Assembly: GCA_023132915.1 (NCBI GenBank) | Contig: JAGLXM010000105.1 | Span: 1 to 39,784 of the forward strand | Direction of reading: 5' to 3' | Origin: Candidatus Bipolaricaulota bacterium | GTDB lineage: Bacteria > Bipolaricaulota > Bipolaricaulia > UBA7950 > UBA9294 | Length of the DNA stretch: 39,784 nt | Part shown: positions 1 to 7,773 of the stretch, piece after piece | How the letters are laid out: the number at the start of each line of letters is the position of its first letter | How positions within the stretch are numbered: position 1 is the first letter of the stretch | Program-made: the position numbers and the translations under genes | The notes under the pieces: model-generated | Database searches by the model: none | Told to the model about the DNA's origin: nothing | Seen by the model: the letters and a program-made list of their open reading frames with translations, nothing else

Positions 1-149
1 TTGTAGTAGCCGCAGTGTGGGCAAGCTCGGTGAGGTAGCTTCGGCTCGTGGCAGTGTGGGCACTCACTCACTTTTTGGGGTGCTAGTTTCTGATGCGAGC
101 GGCGCATGCGCGCCTTCGACCGCGAGGTTCGATATTTAGGAACTGGCAT
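1..149 (-). CDS. rpmF: Ribosomal protein L32, 3' end outside the window
   Basis: The minus-strand translation starts MPVPKYRTSRSKARMRRSH, the basic N-terminus of bacterial L32, and continues with two zinc-knuckle pairs (CPHC, then 15 residues on CPHC followed by GYY). L32 is a small structural protein of the 50S subunit near the peptidyl transferase exit region. About 49 codons are visible; the last few lie beyond the window edge. The ATG at 149-147 follows a strong AAGGAGG (plus-strand cctcctt near 153-159). It lies 59 bases downstream of dtd on the same strand and is probably co-transcribed with it. Four intact cysteines indicate the zinc-binding form. Confidence 0.93.
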   Translation of the reverse strand, partial: MPVPKYRTSRSKARMRRSHQKLAPQKVSECPHCHEPKLPHRACPHCGYY

Positions 150-208
150 CTTTCCTCCTTACACTTCAGTAGGCTTTGATCTTAAGCAAGGCGGACAGTT
201 TAGCCGCA

Positions 209-658
209 TTAAGCATGGGACGCAAGCTCAAGGATGAAGGTAACCGGGCCATCGTTCACCAGTTCCACTTCCATCCTTGCTCCGAAGACGCCGGTCTTTA
301 CGGGAACCCCCTTTGCCTTAAGAGCGCTGATGAAGGCATCGAAGAGGGGCTTTGCCTCCTGCGGTGAAGCCGCTTTGCTAAAGCTTGGTCGGCGCCCCTT
401 TTTCGTGTCTCCATACAGGGTGAACTGAGAGACCGCGAGGATCTCTCCCTCCACATCGCGCAAAGAGCGGTTCATCTTCCCTGCTTGATCCTCGAAGATT
501 CTCAGCTCAACTACCTTTTGCGCTAATCTGAGGAGGTCGAGAACCTCATCACCCTTTCCGATTCCGATCAACAGCAGGATCCCTTTGTCGATGGAGGTGA
601 TCTTTTGTTGCTCGACGCGGACCGTGGCCCGGCTTACCCGCTGCAGAACAATGCGCAA
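209..658 (-). CDS. dtd: D-aminoacyl-tRNA deacylase
   Basis: This 149-residue protein matches Dtd in length and along its whole sequence. It starts (M)RIVLQRVSRATVRVE, has the SQFTLYGD motif near residue 80 and ends with NDGPVTF, the local form of the NxGPxT motif that lines the D-chiral pocket. Dtd hydrolyses D-aminoacyl and glycyl esters from mischarged tRNA in the cytoplasm. A TTG start at 658 is chosen because homologues begin at this point and the upstream RNase HI-like gene ends at 661; the reading frame stays open further upstream but only over that gene. GGCGAGGA precedes the TTG. The neighbouring tRNA and L32 genes fit a translation-related operon. Confidence 0.92.
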   Translation of the reverse strand: MRIVLQRVSRATVRVEQQKITSIDKGILLLIGIGKGDEVLDLLRLAQKVVELRIFEDQAGKMNRSLRDVEGEILAVSQFTLYGDTKKGRRPSFSKAASPQEAKPLFDAFISALKAKGVPVKTGVFGARMEVELVNDGPVTFILELASHA

Positions 659-660
659 TC

Positions 661-1182
661 TCAGTCCTCGCCTTGTAGGTGTTCTGCGTAATCGATTAGC
701 CGCTCCATATTCTCCTTGCTCAACGAAGCGGCACATGACAATAGGCGTAACTCGAGGTGCTTTTGCTTTATCCGTGTCTGGACGCGGTTGTGAAATGCCA
801 GCTCGACGAGGTGTGGTGCATGCCGGTTAGCGTTGCGATCGATGAAGTTAACCCGCCACTGAGGAAATTCGTTCAATAGGCCCTTGGCGGTCTCTATCAA
901 GTGCTTCAAGTGCGGTTCGCGGGTTTCAAAGACCCCATTTAAGTGATTGGCTAGAAGCTGGTTATCGGTGAAGAAGATCACCGACTGAGGCGAGTAGGGG
1001 AGGGCATACCGACACCCTTCAATCAGTGCACGATACTCAGCCACCTGGGAGGTGGCCTTTCCGATCAGGCGCGAAACCTCCTCGATGATGTTTCCGTCCT
1101 TGTCGGTGATCGCGATCCCGATCCCCGCCTCACCGGAATCACCGCGTGTTTCACCGTCTACATAAACGAACAGCTTATTCAT
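661..1182 (-). CDS. RNase HI-family protein with a substituted fourth catalytic residue
   Basis: The 173-residue product starts MNKLFVYVDGETRGDSG and has the RNase HI fold signatures: D9 in YVDG, E49 in VAEYRALIEG and D73 in FFTDNQ, three carboxylates of the DEDD metal site. The family's C-terminal block NxxADxLA is here NRHAPHLVELA, so the expected fourth Asp reads as Pro123. Family members cut the RNA strand of RNA-DNA hybrids; activity of this one is uncertain. A C-terminal extension of about 40 residues is basic and not recognised. The frame is open upstream through the tRNA gene, but the ATG at 1182 is the right start since homologues begin there. Only 9 bases separate it from the tRNA 3' end. 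Confidence 0.85.
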   Translation of the reverse strand: MNKLFVYVDGETRGDSGEAGIGIAITDKDGNIIEEVSRLIGKATSQVAEYRALIEGCRYALPYSPQSVIFFTDNQLLANHLNGVFETREPHLKHLIETAKGLLNEFPQWRVNFIDRNANRHAPHLVELAFHNRVQTRIKQKHLELRLLSCAASLSKENMERLIDYAEHLQGED

Positions 1183-1191
1183 ACTCGCAAT

Positions 1192-1263
1192 TGGGCCCAC
1201 CAGGATTCGAACCTGGGACCGACCGGTTATGAGCCGATTGCTCTGCCGCTGAGCTATGGACCC
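1192..1263 (-). tRNA. tRNA with CAT anticodon (elongator Met, or Ile2 if the C is lysidine-modified)
   Basis: A complete cloverleaf folds on the minus strand: acceptor GGGTCCA with TGGGCCC, D stem GCTC/GAGC, anticodon stem ATCGG/CCGGT around loop CTCATAA (anticodon CAT), T stem CCAGG/CCTGG around TTCGAAT, discriminator A. No CCA is encoded. The molecule is 72 bases. Initiator tRNA is unlikely because the first acceptor pair is G-C rather than mismatched. Elongator Met and Ile2(CAT) cannot be separated by eye, although the CTCATAA loop on a GG/CC-closing stem resembles Ile2. It lies first in the operon, between a consensus promoter and the RNase HI-like gene. Confidence 0.93.
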
Positions 1264-1279
1264 GATAGCCCTATAATGC

Positions 1280-1308
1280 ACTATAGTTCAGGCGTGAGCC
1301 TATGTCAA
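1280..1308 (-). promoter_or_regulatory. Sigma70-type promoter of the tRNA-rnh-dtd-rpmF unit
   Basis: On the minus strand TTGACA (1308-1303) is followed after 17 bases by TATAGT (1285-1280). Transcription would start near 1273, about ten bases before the tRNA 5' end. This is a near-perfect consensus, as expected for a stable RNA promoter. Confidence 0.8.
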
Positions 1309-1316
1309 GGATGTGG

Positions 1317-1346
1317 TTGACATTCCGCAAGGAGATTTGGTATACT
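1317..1346 (+). promoter_or_regulatory. Sigma70-type promoter facing the peptide ABC operon
   Basis: TTGACA (1317-1322), an 18-base spacer and TATACT (1341-1346) point rightward. The element lies back to back with the minus-strand tRNA promoter, only eight bases between the two -35 boxes. The first rightward gene starts at 1685, which implies a leader of about 330 bases. Confidence 0.7.
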
Positions 1347-1684
1347 GATGATGCCTATCCACTAGGTGTAAGTTTTTGGGCTTGACCACGGACTTTAAGA
1401 CCGTGTGTCAGTGGCTGGTGAAGCGTCGACTGTTGTACGGATTGACGGTCAGTCGGTACCATTGTGAGGTGGTCTTGGCCTGCGTTCCTGGTGCAGGAAA
1501 ACGAAACGTCGCATGATAGCCGTTTTCACAGCAGTGCCTCGATTTGACATCTGGATCTGGTGCCGATAAAGAGAGATTGGTTAGGGTGACCGACGTTTTG
1601 TCGGGCACAGTGTGCTTAATTCCCAACAGGACAAAAGCAGCAGATGTGAGTTAAGAAGAACGTGGAGTAAAAGGAGGAATGGAA
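1347..1684 (+). other. Long untranslated leader ahead of the ABC operon, no gene seen
   Basis: No convincing reading frame is present. A weak TTG-started frame (about 1382-1519, 45 codons) has no ribosome site or recognisable protein. A short inverted repeat CACGG/CCGTG sits near 1387-1407. A strong AAGGAGG at 1671-1677 ends the leader. No known riboswitch was recognised. Confidence 0.4.
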
Positions 1685-4162
1685 ATGCGAAAGCTAATTC
1701 TTTTAGCGATGCTTCTGGCGGTGATTCCTGTTGCATCTGTCTTTGGATACACAGGACTGGCACCTGATGAAATTGTGTTCTTCGAAGAAGTGGATCAGGC
1801 CAAGGTGCTATCGATGATGGAGACCGGTCAGGCGCACCTGTATGGAAATGCGTTTACGGCGGATCTGTATCAGGATATCCAAGGCGCTGGACTGCCGGTC
1901 ACGTTCAGCTATGGGAGTTTCAACGAGATCCTGCTTAACCCGGCGGTCGACGAGAACGACGAACCGTTCTTCAATGACGGTCGGTTCAACCCGTTTGGAA
2001 TTCAGGATGTCCGTGAAGCGATGTACTGCCTGATTGACCGAAACTACATCATCGATGAGTTCCTGGTTGGTCTTGGTGTTGCTCGCTGGACGATGCTCGA
2101 CCCGAACTTCCCGCCGTACGCCTCGGCGATTGAGGCAACACGCGGCATCGAGCTGACGTACCAGCACGATGAGGCAAAGGCTAGCGCGCTGATCACGCAG
2201 GGCATGGAAGCGGCCGGCGCGGAGAAGGTCGATGGCAAGTGGATGTATAACGGTGAGCCGGCCACGATCATCGCTCTGATTCGTATCGAAGACGAGCGAC
2301 TGGAGATCGGTAACTACGTTGCCGACTTGCTCGAAGCGCAGGGCTTCACAGTGGATCGCATGGAGCGGAAGTCGTCGGAGCTGGCTCCGCTGTGGCTGCT
2401 TGATGACCCGGCCAACGGTGCGTGGAGCTACTACACCGGTGGTTGGATCTCCAACCTGATCGACCGCGACCAGGGAAGCGATTTCGACTTCATGTACACA
2501 CCACGCGGATGGACGGTTCCGCTGAACCAGGGCTTCCCGATTCACCTGTTCCCGGAACTGGATGCAGCGGCTGATGCCCTTGGTAAGCGTGACTACAACA
2601 CGGTTGCGGAGCGCGTCGACCTGCTGGGTCAGGCTGAAGAAGGTGCGGCCGAAGCCGCGTGGCGTCAGTGGATCTTCAGCTCCGCGTCGCCGTGGGCGAC
2701 CGCACCAGACGTTCGCGTAGGAGTGGATATCGCCGCTGGTGTTTCTGGCGCGTATATCTGGGCACATACGGCACGCTTCGTCGATGAAAACGGCGCACCA
2801 GTGGTTGGCGGGACGATACAGATGGCGTCCCCGAGCATGTTCACGCAGCCATGGAACCCGGTTGACGGGTCGAACTGGCTCTACGACGCGATGATCCAAC
2901 GCGCGACGGAAGACTGGTTCGGATTCCCGGATCCGTTCACCGGCCTCATCCAGCCACACCTCATCGACAGCGCCACGTGCACGGTGCTGGACACCATCCC
3001 AATGACGGCTACGCTCGACTACGTCACTGTGGAGAGGGTCTCCGAGATCGTTGTTCCCGCCGACGCTTGGGTCGACTGGAACGCGACGGATCAGGTGTTC
3101 ATCACCGCTGCAGAGAAGTTCCCGGACGGTCTAACTGCGAAGACGAAGACGGAAGTTGTCTTTGTCGACGACCTGTTTGAGAACCCGTGGCACGACGGAT
3201 CGACCCTGTCGCTCGAGGACATGCTGCTGCAGTTCATCATGACCTTCGACCGGGCCAAGGAAGACAGCGTGTACTACGACGAGGCCGAGGTTGACGTCTT
3301 CAACCAGTTCATCAGCGTCTTCAAGGGTGCGCGTGTCACATCGACCGCTCCGTTGACGATCGAGGTGTACCACGACTCGTTCTACCTTGACGCGTCGGTC
3401 CAGGCATGGAACCGCATTGGCGGGCTGTTCTGGCCTTACTACAGCCAGGGTATGTCCCCATGGCACACGATGGCCGTTGGTTTAAAGGCCGAAGGCGCGG
3501 AAACGACCGCGTTCTCTGAAGACAAGGCCGACAAGCTCGGCGTCGATCGCCAAAACTGGATCAGCGGTGAATCGTTTGTTCTGCTGCAAGACCAGCTCGC
3601 TATTGCAAGCGGCGAAGGGTTTATCCCGTACGAACCGACACTCGGCGCGTACATCACCGCGGATGAGGTGTCGACGCGCTACGCGAACCTGTCGAGCTTC
3701 ATCGAGGAGTATGGTCACATGTGGGTCGGCAACGGTCCAATGATGATCTCGGAAGTTAATCCTATGGCGAAGATCATCACCGGAAAACGGTTCGATGGAT
3801 ATCTTCACGAGATGGACAAGTTCCTCGTGTTCGCTGCACCGCGGTTTGCTGACATCAAAGTCAACGGACCGATGACGGCGACCAAAGACGTAGCACAGGT
3901 CCTTCAGGTTCTTCTAACAGAGGACGGCGAAGCGTACCCGGCCGAGGACATCGATACTGTTAAGTTCCTTGTTCTCGATGCAAACGGAGAAATCGCCTTT
4001 TCCGGCGAGGGCGACGTGATGTATGACGGCGAAGTTCACATTATACTTAGCCAAGAGGATCTGGCTGCGTTGCCCAGCGGTTCAACGACCGTTGAGATCA
4101 TTGCTGTACTGAAGCCGGTGGCTTGCCCGAGCATCGACTCGTTCTCGTTCGTACTTCAGTAG
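1685..4162 (+). CDS. ABC transporter substrate-binding protein, peptide/oligosaccharide (SBP_bac_5-like) type, very long
   Basis: The 825-residue product starts MRKLILLAMLLAVIPVASVFG, a Sec signal peptide without a lipobox cysteine. The mature protein has features of the extracytoplasmic dipeptide/oligopeptide-binding family, such as a segment on becoming a reaction to partner (FGIQDVREAMYCLIDRNYII) early and the LFENPWHDGSTLSLEDMLLQF segment near residue 500, matching the KFHDGTEFTAEDVKF signature of shorter relatives. That signature usually lies near the N-terminus, so the domain order looks shifted or an extra N-terminal half is present. Typical members have 500-600 residues. The ATG at 1685 is preferred over the one at 1679 because AAGGAGG (1671-1677) is correctly spaced only for 1685. 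Two permeases and two ATPases follow. Substrate is unknown; archaeal relatives of this transporter class carry cello-oligosaccharides as well as peptides. Confidence 0.8.
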   Translation: MRKLILLAMLLAVIPVASVFGYTGLAPDEIVFFEEVDQAKVLSMMETGQAHLYGNAFTADLYQDIQGAGLPVTFSYGSFNEILLNPAVDENDEPFFNDGRFNPFGIQDVREAMYCLIDRNYIIDEFLVGLGVARWTMLDPNFPPYASAIEATRGIELTYQHDEAKASALITQGMEAAGAEKVDGKWMYNGEPATIIALIRIEDERLEIGNYVADLLEAQGFTVDRMERKSSELAPLWLLDDPANGAWSYYTGGWISNLIDRDQGSDFDFMYTPRGWTVPLNQGFPIHLFPELDAAADALGKRDYNTVAERVDLLGQAEEGAAEAAWRQWIFSSASPWATAPDVRVGVDIAAGVSGAYIWAHTARFVDENGAPVVGGTIQMASPSMFTQPWNPVDGSNWLYDAMIQRATEDWFGFPDPFTGLIQPHLIDSATCTVLDTIPMTATLDYVTVERVSEIVVPADAWVDWNATDQVFITAAEKFPDGLTAKTKTEVVFVDDLFENPWHDGSTLSLEDMLLQFIMTFDRAKEDSVYYDEAEVDVFNQFISVFKGARVTSTAPLTIEVYHDSFYLDASVQAWNRIGGLFWPYYSQGMSPWHTMAVGLKAEGAETTAFSEDKADKLGVDRQNWISGESFVLLQDQLAIASGEGFIPYEPTLGAYITADEVSTRYANLSSFIEEYGHMWVGNGPMMISEVNPMAKIITGKRFDGYLHEMDKFLVFAAPRFADIKVNGPMTATKDVAQVLQVLLTEDGEAYPAEDIDTVKFLVLDANGEIAFSGEGDVMYDGEVHIILSQEDLAALPSGSTTVEIIAVLKPVACPSIDSFSFVLQ

Positions 4163-4246
4163 GGAACAGAGTGGGCCACGCTAGCACTGACGGCGTTGAA
4201 CGAGAAGCGCAGTAGTGCGAGTAGTAGATAGAACTGCAAAGGGTTT

Positions 4247-4281
4247 GGGGGTCGTGGAAGGCTGTTCTTTCTACGACCCCC
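4247..4281 (+). terminator. Strong hairpin between binding-protein and permease genes
   Basis: GGGGGTCGTGGAAG pairs with CTTTCTACGACCCCC (two G-T pairs allowed), giving a stem of about 14 pairs, followed by the T-rich CTTTTCT. It sits 85 bases after the binding-protein stop and 27 bases before the permease start. Such a partial terminator or 3'-stabilising hairpin commonly lets the binding protein be made in excess over the membrane components. Confidence 0.65.
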
Positions 4282-4308
4282 ACTTTTCTATCGTCTGGAA
4301 GGTGCAAT

Positions 4309-5445
4309 ATGGCTCAAGAATCGAGGACACCTCCAAAAGCGGAGTCCGCCGCGGGGAAGTGGAGAGTGTTTTCTCCGGCTGCGCTCAGGTTCGCTCGCTA
4401 CACGCTGATTCGGGGGGTTGCCCTTGTTGTGACGGTCGCTATCGGCGTGTACATCGCTGTGTGGATCGCCAATATGGGGGGTCACGTTGATGAGATTCGC
4501 AAGGCGGAGATTCGCGAAGCCGTGGGAGTAAGCTTTCGTGGAAACCCGGCCTACCGCGACTTGACGCCGAGCGAGAAACGCAAGTTGATGGACGCGGAAA
4601 TCAAGCGTCAAGTCGAGCGTCTCGGCCTTGACAAACCATTTATTGGTCGGAGCTTCGCCTATCTTGCCAACGCGTTGACGTTGTCACTCGGACGTGCCGA
4701 ACGCATGTCCAGTGATACAGGATCGAAGCAGGTTCGCTCGATCATCCTCGAACGGCTTCCGGCGACGCTGATGCTATTCGGAACAGCACAGGTGCTTGTC
4801 TTCTTCGTCGGGCTGTTCATCGCGTTGTTCCTGTCTCGGCGATACGGCAGTTTTCTCGATCGCCTATCGGTCTCGCTAGCGCCGATGTCAGCGGCACCGC
4901 CGTGGTTCTACGGCATCTTCCTCATCCTTATCTTTGCCGCCATCGCCGGAATCTTGCCGTACGGAGGTATGCTCGATGCACCGACGCCGGAGACAACCTT
5001 CGGAACCGTACTCAATGTAGTCAAACACATGATCCTTCCGTTGATGGCGTGGCTGCTGAGCACCGTTGCGATCAGCGTGTACACGTGGCGAACCTTTTTT
5101 CTGATTCATTCGAGCGAAGACTACGTTGAGTTGGCCAAGGCAAAGGGGCTTCATTCGAACGCGATCGAACGGCGGTATATCCTTCGCCCTGCGCTGCCAA
5201 CCGTCATCACGCAGTTCGCGCTGACGATGATCTACGCGTGGCAGGGAGCGATTATCACGGAGACCGTTTTCAGTTGGCCCGGTTTGGGACGAATGCTATT
5301 CCAAGCGATCGGCATGTATGAAGTTCCGGTCATTATCGGCTCGGTTGTCATCTTTGCCTACCTGTTGGCCATCAGCGTGTTCTTGCTCGACATCCTCTAC
5401 GCGATGGTCGATCCACGCGTCAAACTCGGAGCGAAGCGGGCATGA
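4309..5445 (+). CDS. Peptide-type ABC transporter permease, DppB family
   Basis: This 378-residue inner-membrane protein has a first membrane segment at about residues 32-54, an extended hydrophilic stretch (about 55-150) and then the BPD_transp_1 core with five further membrane segments. The cytoplasmic EAA loop reads VELAKAKGLHSNAIERRYIL, the contact site for the ATPases. It ends DILYAMVDPRVKLG, as DppB proteins do. It forms the translocation pore with the next gene. The soluble region between the first two segments is longer than in typical DppB (usually about 70 residues). The ATG at 4309 follows TGGAAGGT. Its stop overlaps the start of the next gene, indicating coupled translation. Confidence 0.88.
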   Translation: MAQESRTPPKAESAAGKWRVFSPAALRFARYTLIRGVALVVTVAIGVYIAVWIANMGGHVDEIRKAEIREAVGVSFRGNPAYRDLTPSEKRKLMDAEIKRQVERLGLDKPFIGRSFAYLANALTLSLGRAERMSSDTGSKQVRSIILERLPATLMLFGTAQVLVFFVGLFIALFLSRRYGSFLDRLSVSLAPMSAAPPWFYGIFLILIFAAIAGILPYGGMLDAPTPETTFGTVLNVVKHMILPLMAWLLSTVAISVYTWRTFFLIHSSEDYVELAKAKGLHSNAIERRYILRPALPTVITQFALTMIYAWQGAIITETVFSWPGLGRMLFQAIGMYEVPVIIGSVVIFAYLLAISVFLLDILYAMVDPRVKLGAKRA

Positions 5446-6797
5446 TGCGGCTTTGGAGAGGAGTTTCAGACGCCATTCGCCGGTACCCAACGGTACTAGT
5501 GTGCGTTTCCATTATCACCGTGTTGATCGGCCTGTCGATCTACGCGGTGGTTTCTATCCCGTATTCAGAGGTTGTCGTGTTGTGGCGAGGAGCCGGTGAC
5601 ATATGGAGCGACACGCCACGATACGCTGCACCGGCATGGACGAATCTGTTTCGCAGTGAGAAGCTACCCGAGACGTTTAAGCTGTCTTCATCGGACCACA
5701 ACACCGTCACAGAGCAAACCGGAGACACATCTTGGAAAGCGACGACCACCTATACGTTCGAGTATGAATACACGCGGTTCCCTCAAGAGATGAACGTCTT
5801 CTTCGAGGCGCAATTCGAGAAACGGAGGCCGTTTGTCATTCTCACATGGACAACACCGGACGGCCGGGAGTACTCCATATTTCGAGATGCTCTCCGTCCG
5901 TCTCAGCGGTATGCCATCTCGCAAGATACCAAGTTGACCGACCAGTTCGACGGGGAATATCCGCATGTGGGGTTGCTCGCTGACCCGGATTCGATCGGGC
6001 AGTCCGGCGCCGAGCCGGAAGTACTTCCGGGTGAGTACGAGCTGCGCGTTGAAGTGCTGACGTTTGAGGAAGACTCGCATGTTGACAGCCGGTTCGTTGT
6101 CTATGGCAACGTCTACGGCATCGCTGGGACAGATCATCTACGTCGGGATCTTGCGATCGGCCTGTTGTGGGGGACACCCGTCGCGTTGCTGTTCGGGCTG
6201 CTGGCAACGATTGGTGCAAATATCACGACGTTTATCATCGCCGCAGTCAGCACGTGGTTCGGCGGCTTCGTGGATGCAGCGATTCAACGGGTTACAGAGG
6301 TCAACCTAATGTTGCCGTTCCTGCCAATCCTGATCATGGTTGGAACATTCTATAATCGAAGCATTTGGACGATGCTGATGGTGATCATCGTGCTCAGCAT
6401 CTTCAGCGCGTCGATCAAGACGTACCGCGCGATGTTCTTGCAGGTAAAGAGCTTGCCGTATATCGAAGCTGCACGTGCCTACGGGGCGAGCAATACGCGG
6501 ATCATCTTCCGGTACTTGATCCCCAAGATCGTACCGGTTCTAATCCCGAACTTCGTGATCGGCATCCCCACGTTCGTGTTCCTGGAGGCATCGCTGGCGG
6601 TGTTGGGCTTAGGCGATCCCATTCTTCCGACCTGGGGCAAGATGCTTAACGACGCATACCAAGGTGGTGCCTTGTACCGCGGTTACTACTACTGGGTACT
6701 TCAGCCAGCCGCCCTGCTTATGGTGACGGGCTTGTCGTTCGCGATGCTCGGATTCGCCCTGGACCGCGTTTTCAATCCACGACTGAGGGGAACCTGA
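5442..6797 (+). CDS. Peptide-type ABC transporter permease, DppC family, with large extracytoplasmic insert
   Basis: The 451-residue protein is about 150 longer than ordinary DppC. A first membrane segment (about residues 18-40) is followed by some 185 hydrophilic residues predicted outside the membrane, rich in aromatic and charged residues, with a beta-like tract near residues 95-125. Five membrane segments and the BPD_transp_1 core start near residue 230. The EAA loop is IEAARAYGASNTRIIFRYLI, and the C-terminus ends ALDRVFNPRLRG. The insert could dock the long binding protein encoded upstream. Similar inserts occur in peptide/oligosaccharide permeases of Thermotogae and Thermococcales. Start and upstream stop overlap in ATGATG; either ATG (5442 or 5445) is possible. 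Confidence 0.85.
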   Translation: MMRLWRGVSDAIRRYPTVLVCVSIITVLIGLSIYAVVSIPYSEVVVLWRGAGDIWSDTPRYAAPAWTNLFRSEKLPETFKLSSSDHNTVTEQTGDTSWKATTTYTFEYEYTRFPQEMNVFFEAQFEKRRPFVILTWTTPDGREYSIFRDALRPSQRYAISQDTKLTDQFDGEYPHVGLLADPDSIGQSGAEPEVLPGEYELRVEVLTFEEDSHVDSRFVVYGNVYGIAGTDHLRRDLAIGLLWGTPVALLFGLLATIGANITTFIIAAVSTWFGGFVDAAIQRVTEVNLMLPFLPILIMVGTFYNRSIWTMLMVIIVLSIFSASIKTYRAMFLQVKSLPYIEAARAYGASNTRIIFRYLIPKIVPVLIPNFVIGIPTFVFLEASLAVLGLGDPILPTWGKMLNDAYQGGALYRGYYYWVLQPAALLMVTGLSFAMLGFALDRVFNPRLRGT

Positions 6798-6799
6798 TC

Positions 6800-7759
6800 G
6801 TGGTGGACAAACTACTGCAGGTGAAGGATCTATCGCTGTATTTCAAGACAACTAAAGGCGTCGTCCAAGCGGTCGACGGTGTCGCTCTCGACATGGACTC
6901 TGGAGAAGCTTTAGCCATCATCGGGGAGTCCGGATGCGGGAAGACGTCGCTCATTCGAGCGATTCTCCGCCTCCTGCCGAATAACGTCCACACGTACAAA
7001 GGAAGCGTCGTTCTGCTTGGTACCGACATCATGAAGCTACCCGAAGAGCGCTTCCGTACTCAGGTCCGTTGGCGACAAATCTCGCTGGTGGCTCAGGCAG
7101 CGATGAACGCTTTAAATCCTGTCGTTCGTGTTGGTGACCAGGTGTCGGAGCCCCTCGTAATTCACCAGAGGCTGGGCAAGAAGGCAGCACTTGTACAAGC
7201 TGCCGAGGTGTTCCGCATGGTCGGCGTTCCCACGGATTTCTTGAGCCGCTACGCGTTCGAGCTCTCCGGCGGCATGCGACAGCGAGCCATATTGGCGATG
7301 GCACTCATTAGTGAGCCCAACCTAGTGGTGTTGGACGAACCTACCTCAGCGCTGGACATGCTTACCCAGGCAAACATCATGAACGTTCTTAAAGGCATCA
7401 AACGAGATCTTGGTCAAAGCTTCATCTTCATCACCCACGATGTTGCCACTACAAGCGAACTCTCGGACCGCGGCGTTGTGATGTACGCTGGACAGATCGT
7501 CGAGATCTCTAGTACTGCTGAGCAATTCTACCTTAACCCGCTCCATCCGTATTCACAGAAGCTGATGGCAAGTGTTCCTACGCTGAAGCAGAAGAAGGAA
7601 CTCGAGTTCATTCCTGGACAACCTCCCAGCCTGATCGGCCCTCCCACCGGCTGCCGATTCGCGGAGCGATGCCATCGTCGGTTCGATCTGTGTGACCAAG
7701 AACCGCCTATGTTCTCGTTGGAGGACGGGCGACAGGTCAAGTGCTGGCTCTACAAGTGA
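6800..7759 (+). CDS. Peptide-type ABC transporter ATPase, DppD family
   Basis: The 319-residue cytoplasmic ATPase shows Walker A GESGCGKTS, signature ELSGGMRQRAILAMAL, Walker B LVVLDEPTSALD and the switch histidine in FITHD. After the nucleotide domain comes the oligopeptide-transporter tail with HPYSQKL and four cysteines (GCRFAERCHRRFDLC, then VKCW), as in DppD proteins that can carry an Fe-S cluster. It pairs with the following gene to power the two permeases. Start is GTG at 6800, preceded by GAGGGGAA; a second in-frame GTG lies directly next to it. Confidence 0.93.
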   Translation: MVDKLLQVKDLSLYFKTTKGVVQAVDGVALDMDSGEALAIIGESGCGKTSLIRAILRLLPNNVHTYKGSVVLLGTDIMKLPEERFRTQVRWRQISLVAQAAMNALNPVVRVGDQVSEPLVIHQRLGKKAALVQAAEVFRMVGVPTDFLSRYAFELSGGMRQRAILAMALISEPNLVVLDEPTSALDMLTQANIMNVLKGIKRDLGQSFIFITHDVATTSELSDRGVVMYAGQIVEISSTAEQFYLNPLHPYSQKLMASVPTLKQKKELEFIPGQPPSLIGPPTGCRFAERCHRRFDLCDQEPPMFSLEDGRQVKCWLYK

Positions 7760-7773
7760 AGGATATGATGCTC

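Noticed and set aside
1183-1281. N-terminal extension of the RNase HI-like frame through the tRNA
   Set aside because: The translated extension is the tRNA sequence itself; homologues begin at the ATG at 1182.
1382-1519. A 45-codon TTG-started frame in the leader of the first ABC operon
   Set aside because: No ribosome site, no recognisable sequence and no supporting context.
1808-2959. A 383-codon open frame on the minus strand
   Set aside because: It lies wholly antisense to the binding-protein gene, has arginine- and valine-rich low-quality sequence and no ribosome site.
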